DNA from: Russula earlei
Lineage: Eukaryota; Basidiomycota; Agaricomycetes; Russulales; Russulaceae
Assembly: GCA_025769875.1 (NCBI GenBank)
Contig: JAGFNK010000243.1
Span: 1-64,000, forward strand
DNA length: 64,000 nt
Reading direction: 5' to 3'
Part shown: piece by piece, positions 55,127 to 64,000 of the stretch
Position numbering within the stretch: the stretch's first letter is position 1
Layout of the letters: each line of letters begins with the position of its first letter
Notes under the pieces: generated by a model
Told to the model about the DNA's origin: nothing
The model's input: the letters and a program-made list of their open reading frames with translations, nothing else
Databases searched by the model: none
Program-made: the position numbers and the translations under genes

Positions 55127-57147
55127 TGCCCATATCTAAAACCCACAGAGATCACCACACACATTTATTCCTATAACACCTCCCTTCCCCACAAACCTCT
55201 GTTATCAGACGACATCTTACTCCCTTGGTCCCTGGAACCAAAGGATTGACACACGCGCAGTTACATCATGCGTCAAAGATACTGATTTGATCTCTAATTG
55301 ATCTGGCTACAATTGCTCCACTGGTCTGGATTGGCAATTCACCTTATTACATCATATGGCACCCATATTCACTATCCCCTCGGGAACGCCCCTGGAGATC
55401 TTAGATTCATCAAATTGGACTACTTGGTCATTTCACTTCAAGGCCATTACCCGAATGAATGGTTTCCGGCATCATCTTATTGATACAAAGCCCTCTGGAG
55501 ATAGCACTTGGGACATTGAAGAAGACATATTGTTAGGCGTCTTCCAGCTCCATCTCCAGAAAGATATATATGCAGAGATAAGCAATAACACCAAGTTCGA
55601 CACCTGTAAACTCAAGTGGGAACAACTTAAGATTACTTGCATTGGCGTTGGATCTATGTCCCTACATAACTCTTGGACCGCCCTTACGCGTTTTGATCTA
55701 GATGACACCAGCCCGATGTTCCCACAACTACAGAAATTGAATGATACCAGGATCAATCTTCAGAACAATGACATGCCTGTCACCAATCTCCAATTCAGTC
55801 TCACTCTAATTCAGGCACTATCCAGCTCCTACTCTGGTCTTATGCAAGCTATCCTCAGCTCTAATCTTCCAAACAAGCTTTCCCCAAAAGCCATTCAGGA
55901 ACACATTCTCAATGAAGAGAGTTGTCAGGCTGGCTCCTCCACTTCCCTTAACAAAGTTGTTCCGGTCAAGAAACAGGATGATAAGAAGAAAATAAAATGT
56001 TATTATTGCAAGAAAGCTGGTCACAAGAGTCCTGAGTGCTGGAAGAAGAAAAAGGATGAGGAGGAGAAGGTGAAGAAAGGGAGAGAGTCTGGCGTGGACA
56101 CTAACAGAAAGGTCAACGTGCACATAGTAGAGACTACTGCTACTATTACAGAGATCTTGGATGATGAAAATGACATTCGCATTTCCCTTTACTCAGCGAC
56201 TAGATCACGCTGGATGATTGACTCAGGAGCTACCCATCACATCAGTCCGTTCCGGACCGACTTCATCACCTATGCTCCAGCCACCGGATCAGTTAACCTC
56301 GGAGGTCATGCTATCATCAAGCAGATTGGGACCGGATCTGTATCCATCCTACCGTCTGGAGGCATTGGGAAGTTTCCATTAACCCTCACAGATGTCATGC
56401 ATGTTCCGGAAGCCGATGCGTGTTACTTCTCAGTTAGCACGTTGCTCCAGAGGGGGGGACATATCACTTTTACTCAGAACGGATGCCAAATCTACTACAA
56501 AGATTGGAAAGTCGCACAAGGATACCTGAAGAATAACCTATTCTATATTGACTTCTCATCTCTGGCCCTACACGCGCAAGTGGGGGTGCTACCGCTTAAC
56601 ATCTGGCATCAGCATATGGGACATATGTCCTCACGCACACTAATCAAATACGCTCATTCCGTCAAGGGAATCTTGCTTAGTTCAGCGGATCGTGATCAGT
56701 CACCTTGCCCAGGGTGTGAACTCGGCAAACAGATGTGACTTCCTTTCCTGGCTTCACCTAAGCAATCAGATCGGCCTCTACAGATCGTGCATACTGACTT
56801 AGCCGGTCCGATGCAGACCCGGTCTATCCGAGGCGCAACTTATTGGGCAACGTTTATTGACGACTACTCCCATTATGGGGTAGTGTACTTGCTCAAAACT
56901 AAAGATCAGTGTGCTGATGCGTTTAAAAAATATCTTGCATGGTCAGAAAACCAGACCAACAATAAGATCAAAGCACTACACTCAGATCGCAGAGGGGAGT
57001 ACTTGTCCGGTGCCCTCAGATTGGTCTTAGATCAAAAGGGAATTGAGCATAGATTGACAATGCCAGGGTCACCACAGCAGAATGGCATAGCGGAGAGATG
57101 GAACTGGACCCTCGAAGACAAGATGCATGCTATGCTACATGCCACCA

Positions 57148-57736
57148 TGTTAAGGCTCCAAAGTGCCTTAAATAAGATCAATGGTCGCGTCTATAAACGC
57201 GTCCTACCAATGCAGATATGCTTGAGTCAAGCAAGCAATACTCGTGGAGGGGAAGGAGTGTTAGATCCTTCTAGAGTATGACAACAAGATGAGAGGGGCT
57301 CTGCAGATGGGGTAGGAGTCAACTGTTTGGGATTGGCAAACTAAGTCGAGCTTAAGGCTCAACTGTTTCTACTGGAGGTTTTATATAGCCCTACAGGGAT
57401 AAGGTTCATGCTACTGTAGTACTGGTTGGTGCTATAGAAGCAAAAGGTGGCTCATAGAAGCGAGGTTGCTTCTATGTAAATGATCTCGGTGGTGGAAGCA
57501 TTAAGTGCTTCCCCAATCAAGGAATCGACGTACGTGGCGGTACAGGAACATCTGGGACAGAAGCAATGCTACTCATTGCTTCTTCAGTACATCTTCTGAA
57601 AGATACGATCAACGCGTTCCGAATGTGATATCAACGAACATAAATGATCAAGATCTGACGCACGCATAATGGAAACAGTGCAGTCCATAGTTCAGGTGTT
57701 CCGGCATCTTCCAGACCCCAAACCACTTGGTAACAC
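57148..57736. mobile_element. Solo-LTR-like insertion 1 (589 bases) in copy B
   Basis: Begins TGTTAAGG and ends GGTAACA (TG...CA ends). It is flanked by a 5-base duplication, CACCA on the left and CACCG on the right, as judged against the uninterrupted sequence in copies A and C (...ACACGGCGCCGGTC...). No open frame with known domain. Confidence 0.7.
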
Positions 57737-58259
57737 ACCGGTCTTACTCTGGGGTTCTGGGAGCTTGCTACTGATGCAGCAGTCCATATCTAAAATCGCA
57801 CTCCTACACGCATTCTCCATTGGAACACACCTCACTCAGTCTGGACGGATGGACAAGTTCCAGACGTCCTATTTCTGCGTCTTTGGATGTAAGGCATATG
57901 TACACATGCCTGCTAACAAATGGAAGAAGCTTGATCCAAGATCAGTCGAGATGATTTTTGTTGGGTACAAGTCTGGATCTAAGGGTTACTGACTCTGGAA
58001 TCAATCCACCTGAAAGCTGTTCTTATCACGCGATGTCACTTTCAATGAGTGCATACTGCCTGCTAGGGGAGAACTTACTGATATTCCTCCTCCTGCACAA
58101 CCCTTGGTCTTCACAGGACTGGTTTCTTTCACTGCCCCACTTCCACATGAACTGGATGGCTGCGGACTTAGTCCTGCGCCTCCGGAAACCCCACTAGATC
58201 CCAATACACCTAATTCACTTTACCTTACCCCTCCCACTCAGCCTGTTCCACATACTCCG

Positions 58260-59219
58260 TGTCAAGACTCACTGTTGAACTATCCAGTTCAAGAGCGAGG
58301 GATAAGCTCGAAGACGAGTTGATAGACATCCAAGACTGCGTGGGCAAGAAGTAGAGTCCAGAGTAGTAACAGATACCAGAGAGGTATTGTTACTGTGAGA
58401 GTCGAGCAATCACACAGGGAAGAGGCCAGGGTAGTCACAAGGGGATGGTCCTTAAAGGAGTATCCCAGGGTTGGAGAGTGCCATAAACAAATGGACAGTC
58501 TGAGGACTGTCCGCTACTTTATTGAGTGCTTATATACTACAAGAGAACTGCTAATTAGGGAACAAGTCATAACCTTGTTATCAAGCACCATAGAGTGATG
58601 AGTAAGAAGTCGGAGGACGCTTACTGAGCATGCTCGGTCATGCTCAGTAAGCTGCTGAGTAAGAAGCTTCTCTTGATGAGTAAGAGCTTCCATTGTCCAT
58701 GTGTTCACTGTTTTAGTGCACGTGCAAGCACCTGATTCATTTCCTGTTAGTTAGTTTAGGGCCGGTCATTTGAGGACTTGTAGTTTGGTTAGGAATAGTG
58801 TTATCTTATAAGGCCCTTATATAGTTCTATTAGGGTCCTTAGAGTCGACCCTAATACTTCTATTAAGGTCCTTAGTGTTGCCTTATAGTTTGTTCTATAG
58901 TTATTAGAGTTGGTCTAATAACGCATTGTAGGGCCTTTGATACCAGGTTAGTACCTATTGTAGAGTTCCTAGGGTCGTTCCAAAGGGTCCTTAGGAAGGC
59001 CCTAATGCTGTCTTTTGTTGCTAGAAGGGTTGCCTTTAAGTGGGGCTTGCTGTATGTCGATTGTGCCAAGAATCGCTGGCGCAACAATGTGCGCGTGATA
59101 TTGTGGACACCTCTACTCACCCCTTTTGCTCGTGTGAACAGGGTGACACCATAGAGGCTGGGTTTCCTCCTATAAGGAAGGGTCCTTCAAGGGCCCTCTC
59201 CGGAGAATGGTTCATGACA
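58260..59219. mobile_element. Solo-LTR-like insertion 2 (960 bases) in copy B
   Basis: Begins TGTCAAGACT and ends TTCATGACA (TG...CA, with short inverted ends TGTCA/TGACA). Flanked by CTCCG on the left and CTCCA on the right, a 5-base duplication with one change relative to the uninterrupted copy C (...ACTCCGCCACAACGCG...). AT-rich, no coding domain. Unrelated to insertion 1 and to the copia LTR. Confidence 0.75.
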
Positions 59220-60945
59220 CTCCACCACACCGCGTTCAGCCTGTGTGCCAAGTCCGCTTGCACCAGCCTTACTCAGCATTGCCAGGACCGTCCTTTGGTC
59301 CACCATGCCCTGCCCTCACCTAGGCGTCTTCGCCCTAATCTGCATCCTAATCCTAGATTCCTCACTTCTAACGCAAATGCAGGGGGGCACCTATTGCATA
59401 TGGCACTATTAGCGATGGCAGAGGCAATCACTCCGGCTACGTTTCAGGAAGTGATGTCCTCAGACTCTGCCGATCAATGGAGAGCCACGTGTCAATATGA
59501 AATTGATGCACTTGCTAAGAATGGTACCTGGGAACTTGTAGATCTACCGCCGGGCCGCAAGGCTGTGCGATCTCGATGGGTGTTTGCACGCAAATCTGAT
59601 GGCAGATTTCATGCACATTTAGTCGCAAAGGGGTTCACCCAAGTGGAGGGGATTGATTATGATGAAACTTTCTCACCAGTTGCCAGATTTGAGTCTTTGA
59701 GACTGCTCCTAGCATTGGCCATGCTAGAGGATTGGGAGATACATCAAATGGACGTCAAGTTGGTGTTCCTTAATGGCACACTGGAGGAAGAGATCTACAT
59801 GGAGCAACCACAAGGTTTCATCACTCTGGACCAAAAAGACAAAGTCTGTTGATTAAAGAAGGCTCTCTACGGCCTCAAACAAGCCTCGCGCGCATGGAAC
59901 TTGCAGTTTCATGGAGTTCTCCCTGGGCTCGGCTTCACACGCATGCACTCAGATGCTGGGGTTTATCATCGCCAAGATGTGGGGGGAACCATAATCATTA
60001 TCCTCTATGTCGATGATGTCACCATCTTAGGCGATTCACTCCCACTGATTGCAGACATTAAGAATTCATTGTCCATGCGCTATGAAATGACTGATCTAGG
60101 CGAGATCGACTCCTATCTTGGGATTTGGGTTACGCATGATTGCTTGGCTAAGCGTCTAGACATTGATCAATCTAGGTACATCTCAGGAGATCGTCAATCG
60201 CTTTGGGATGGCAGATTCCAATCCGGTCTGCACTCTGCTGCCCTCTGGGGCGGATGTCCACTTGGTCAAGCACTCCGGGGAGGCGACGCCTGATGAAATA
60301 AAGTACTTTCAACGCATCATTGGCAGCCTTCTCTATGTGCAGATTGGGACATGACCAGATATATCATTTGCAGTCTCTTGACTCGCCCAATACTCATCCA
60401 ATCCCTCATTGCATCATCTACGCCTTGCCAGATATGTACTATCTTATCTTAACAGCACTTCAGATCTAAAGCTGCGTTATGATGGCACGTGCGATACCAG
60501 ATTACATGGGTACTCCGACTCTAGCCTCGGAGACAATGCAGATGACTACTGTTCCACCTCGGGCTATGTCTTCCTACTTTCCAGCGCTGCAATCTCCTGG
60601 ACCTCACGCAAACAGAAGACTGTTGCCCAAAGTACCACTCAAGCCGAATATATGGCCTTAGCTGACGCAGCTAATCAAGCCGCATGGTATCGGAGCTTCT
60701 TCTCCGAGATTGGCTATCAGATCTCTGATCTGATTCCACTTCATGGTGATAACAAAGGCGCTGTCAACCTCGTGCTCAACCCAGTCACCGGAAGACGGTC
60801 AAAGCATATCCCTATCAAGCATCATGCCATCCACCAATACATTGAGGATGGACTGATCACACTTATCCGTACTCCCACAGGAGAGATGCTTGCAGATGGT
60901 CTCACCAAGCCACATACTCATGCGCTGCTCCGTGTTGAAAATTGA

Positions 60946-61410
60946 CGCAGTATGTGTGATTAGATAGCAGCAGATGATAAGATCGCAGGCAGATCTATCA
61001 GACAATAGTTCAGTTTGGTTGACACAAAACTGATATAAATAATGTACCTATCAGACAATAGCTACAACGCGTCGTTAGTACTGTGAGATAAGATGTCATA
61101 GTGTAAATACTCACTTCAGTTTGGTTGACACAAAACTGAAGTGATCTACGTACTTTGTGGTGTTCTTAAGTACCTGAGACCGCCACTAGATGCAGTACAG
61201 TTAACTACCATCACGGATCACTAAGTAAGTCCGAGGATCAGTTGTAAGTAGCTACCGATTGTTCTAAATCACTCTATCAATGTAACTAATGCGTGCTGCA
61301 GCGTATGAGCTGAGCCGGTGATGCCCGGTCCGGGTGATCCGACACGTCAGTGCATCCGAGTTGTGATCACATCACCACACCTGAGACTCTGGGCAGTGCA
61401 GATCTCAACA
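60946..61410 (-). repeat. 3' LTR of copia copy C
   Basis: 465 bases, same family as the other two LTRs, minus orientation. Preceded (on the minus strand) by a polypurine tract at 61411-61420. Confidence 0.9.
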
Positions 61411-61420
61411 TCCCCCTGTG
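61411..61420 (-). other. Polypurine tract of copy C
   Basis: CACAGGGGGA directly before the LTR start TGTTGAG on the minus strand: the expected plus-strand primer site of an LTR retrotransposon. Confidence 0.75.
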
Positions 61421-61443
61421 ATTAAGACAGTCGGTAGATTAGA

Positions 61444-64000
61444 TCAATTAAGACCCAACCCATCGACGAAGGTCCGGAGCAGCGCGTGAGTATGCGGCTT
61501 GGTGAGACCATCTGCAAGCATCTCTCCTGTGGGAGTACGGATAAGTACGATCAGTCCGTCCTCAATGTATTGGCGGATGGCGTGATGCTTGATAGGGATA
61601 TGCTTCGACCGTCTTCCGGTGACTGGGTTGAGCGCGAGGTCAACGGCGCCTTTGTCATCACCATGAAGCGGAATCGGATCGGAGATCTGATAGCCAATCT
61701 CGGAGAAGAAGCTCCGATACCACGCGGCTTGATTAGCTGCGTCGGCTAAGGCCATATATTCGGCTTGAGTGGTACTTTGGGCAACAGTCTTCTGTTTGCG
61801 TGAGGTCCAGGAGATTGCAGCGCTGGAAAGTAGGAAGACATAGCCCGAGGTGGAACAGTAGTCATCTGCATTGTCTCCGAGGCTAGAGTCGGAGTACCCA
61901 TGTAATCCGGTATCGCGTGTGCCATCATAACGCAGCTTTAGATCTGAAGTGCTGTTAAGATAAGATAGTACGTATTTGGCAAGGCGTAGATGATGCGATG
62001 AGGGATTGGATGAGTATTGGGCAAGTCGAGAGACTGCAAATGATATATCTGGTCGTGTCCCGATCTGCACATAGAGAAGGCTGCCAATGATGCGTTGAAA
62101 AGTACTTTATTTCATCAGGCGTTGCCTCCCCGGAGTGCTTGACCAAGTGGACATCTGCCCCGGAGGGCAGCGGAGTGCGGACCGGATTGGAATCCGCCAT
62201 CCCGAAGCGATTGACGATCTCCGAGATGTACCTAGATTGATCAATGTCTAGCCGCTTAGCCGAGCGATCACGCGTGACACGAATCCCAAGATAGGAGTCG
62301 ATCTCGCCTAGATCAGTCATTTCATAGCGCGTGGACAATGAATTCTTAATGTCTGCAATCAGTGGGAGTGAATCGCCTAAGATGGTGACATCATCGACAT
62401 AGAGGATAATGATTATGGTTCCCCCCGTGTCTTGGTGATGATAAACCCCAGCATCTGAGTGCGTGCGCGTGAAGCCGAGCCCAGTGAGAACTCCATGAAA
62501 CTGTAAGTTCCATGCGCGCGAGGCTTGTTTGAGGCCGTAGAGAGCCTTCTTTAACCGACAGACTTTGTCTTTTTGTTCCAGAGTGATGAAACCTTGTGGT
62601 TGCTCCATGTAGATCTCTTCCTCCAGTGTGCCATTAAGGAACACCAACTTGACGTCCATTTGATGTATCTCCCAATCCTCTAGCGTGGCCAACGCTAGGA
62701 GCAGTCTCAAAGACTCAAATCTGGCAACTGGTGAGAAAGTTTCATCATAATCAATCCCCTCCACTTGGGTGAACCCCTTTGCGACTAAACGCGCGCGAAA
62801 TCTACCATCAGATTTGCGTGCAAACACCCATCGAGATCGCACGGCCTTGCGGCCCGGCGGCAGATCTACAAGCTCCCAGGTACCATTCTTAGCGAGTGCA
62901 TCAATTTCATATTGACACGCGGTTCTCCATTGATCGGCGGAGTCCGAGGACATCGCTTCCCGAAACGTAGCCGGAGTGATCGCCTCTGCCGTCAGCTAAT
63001 AGTGCCAGTATGCGATAGGCGCCCCCCCGCATTTGCGATTAGAAGTGAGAAATCTAGGATTAGAACGCGGGTTAGGGCGAAGACGCCTAGGTGAGGGCGG
63101 ACGCGGTGGACCAAAGGATGGTCCCGGCAATGCTGAGTGAGGCTGGCGCAAGCGGACTTGGTGCACAGGTTGAACGCGTTGTGGCGGAGTATGTGGAAAG
63201 GGCTGAGTGGGAGGGGTAAGGTAAAGTGAATTAGGTGTAGTGGGATCTAGTGGGGTTTCCGGAGGTGCAGGACTAAGTCCGCAGCCATCCGGTTCGTGCG
63301 GAAGTGGGGCAGTGAAAGAAACCGGTCCCGTGAAGACCAAGGGTTGTGCAGGAGGAGGAATGTCAGTAAGTTCTCCCCTAGCAGGCAGTATGCACTCATC
63401 GAAAGTGACATCGCGCGATAAGAACAGCTTTCGGGTGGATTGATTCCAGAGTCGGTAACCCTTAGATCCAGACTCGTACCCAACAAAAATCATCTCGACC
63501 GATCTCGGATCGAGCTTCTTTCGTTTGTTAGCAGGCGTGTGTACATACGCCTTACATCCAAAGACGCGGAAATAGGAAACGTCCGGAACTTGTCCAGTCC
63601 GTCCAGACTGAGTGAGGAGTGTTCCACCGGAGAACGCGTGTAGGAGTGCGATTGTAGATATGGACTGCTGTGTCAGTAGCAAGTTCCCAGAAACCCAGAG
63701 TAAGACCGGCGCCGTGTAGCATAGCACGCATCTTGTCTTCGAGGGTCCGGTTCCATCTCTCTGCTACGCCATTCTGCTGTGGTGACCCTGGCATTGTCAA
63801 TCTATGCTCAATTCCCTTTTGATCTAAGACCGATTGGAGGGTACCGGACAAGTACTCCCCTCCACGATCCGAGTGTAGTGCTTTGATCTTATCGTTGGTC
63901 TGGTTTTCTGACCACGCGAGATATTTTTTGAACGCATCAGCACACTGATATTTGCTTTTGAGGAAGTACACTACCCCATAACGGGAGTAGTCGTCGATAA
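61444..64000 (-). pseudogene. Copia pol (integrase, reverse transcriptase, RNase H), copy C, frame breaks
   Basis: In element order: integrase core (YLAWSENQTNDKIKALHSDR, GIEHRLTMPGSPQQNG), FRVFGCKAYVHTPANK, the Pro-rich linker, reverse transcriptase from MSSDSADQWRTACQYEIDAL with GTWELVDLPPGRKAVRSRWV, QMDVKLVFLNGTLEEE, YVDDVTILGDS, then RNase H RPDISFAVSRLAQYSSNPS, LHGYSDSSLGDNADDY, ending LLRTFVDGLGLN at 61444. Single-base breaks occur at about 63600 (before QVPDVSYFR), about 62995 (before the reverse transcriptase) and in a T-run at 62099-62102 (KYF-QRIIGSLL). Confidence 0.88.

Larger units (their letters stand above)
54635..60945 (+). mobile_element. Ty1/copia retrotransposon copy B (plus) with two nested insertions
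   Basis: 5' LTR 54635-55101, primer-binding site 55115-55126, gag from 55356, protease, integrase, reverse transcriptase (YVDDVTILGDS near 60005) and RNase H to about 60934. Interrupted by foreign inserts at 57148-57736 and 58260-59219. The 3' end (last RNase H residues, polypurine tract and LTR) is missing: after LLRV the sequence reads into the LTR of copy C within about 13 bases. Confidence 0.9.
55356..60945 (+). pseudogene. Copia gag-pol polyprotein, copy B, broken
   Basis: The first frame is open for 460 codons: gag (MAPIFTIPSGTPLEILDSSN), zinc knuckle CYYCKKAGHKSPEC (CX2CX4HX4C), protease MIDSGATHHISPF, integrase zinc finger HQHMGHMS to CPGCELGKQ, then a TGA at 56736-56738. Integrase continues at 56787 (HTDLAGP, FIDDYS, GIEHRLTMPGS) to the first insert at 57148, resumes after 57736, is interrupted again at 58260-59219, then reverse transcriptase (GTWELVDLPPGRKAVRSRWV, FLNGTLEEEIYMEQPQGF) with a TGA at 59848, YVDD box, and RNase H (LHGYSDSSLGDNADD). 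Both in-frame stops can arise by C-to-T and G-to-A at former CpG sites. Confidence 0.88.
60946..64000 (-). mobile_element. Ty1/copia retrotransposon copy C (minus), continues beyond window
   Basis: 3' half of an element: LTR, polypurine tract, RNase H, reverse transcriptase and integrase up to the window end. It is the best preserved and most CpG-rich copy, so probably the most recent of the three. Confidence 0.92.

Overview
This window is nuclear DNA of a filamentous basidiomycete, most likely an Agaricomycete. Genes are dense and on both strands. Almost every coding region is split by short GT-AG introns of about 45-75 bases, a few GC-AG introns occur, and there are no operons. The products are eukaryotic housekeeping proteins: PDI, SART1/Snu66, OMA1, Svf1, Acl4, RNase H2A, telomerase reverse transcriptase, ribosomal protein eL42 and Iws1. 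The right end is packed with Ty1/copia retrotransposons.

Layout. 0-12 kb: 3' part of a protein disulfide isomerase, an endonuclease/exonuclease/phosphatase-fold protein, a small CpG-free inverted-repeat element, a secreted Ser-rich surface protein with a 2-base exon, an MFS sugar transporter with one frameshift, and a cytosolic-type GH13 alpha-amylase with a 4-base exon. 12-29 kb: SART1/Snu66, OMA1 protease, Svf1, an unknown protein, Acl4-type TPR chaperone, DUF155/RMND1-like mitochondrial protein, a coiled-coil protein, an unknown Gly/Met/Pro-rich protein and RNase H2 subunit A. 29-32 kb is decayed: a serine carboxypeptidase relic and a Crinkler-type N-terminal domain relic. 32-37 kb is a complete telomerase reverse transcriptase on the minus strand. 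37-50.5 kb: a small secreted protein, a TPR protein, eL42, a damaged eIF3e copy, a D-lactate dehydrogenase that has lost its 5' half, a small mitochondrial-type membrane protein, a disordered unknown and Iws1.

50.6-64 kb is a retrotransposon nest. Three copies of one copia family (A minus, B plus, C minus) lie in alternating orientation. A and B are head to head around a 504-base fragment of another retroelement. B carries two unrelated LTR-like insertions (589 and 960 bases), each flanked by a 5-base target duplication, and is cut off at its 3' end against the LTR of C. C runs out of the window. Differences between copies are often C-to-T or G-to-A at CpG sites, as expected from deamination of methylated DNA.

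The genes do not form one pathway. Recurrent themes are mitochondrial quality and translation (OMA1, DUF155, small membrane protein, lactate dehydrogenase relic), ribosome biogenesis (Acl4, eL42) and nucleic-acid maintenance (RNase H2A, telomerase, SART1, Iws1). Several otherwise conserved genes carry single-base frame breaks, some in homopolymers. These may be assembly errors rather than true pseudogenes and should be kept in mind when reading the models.
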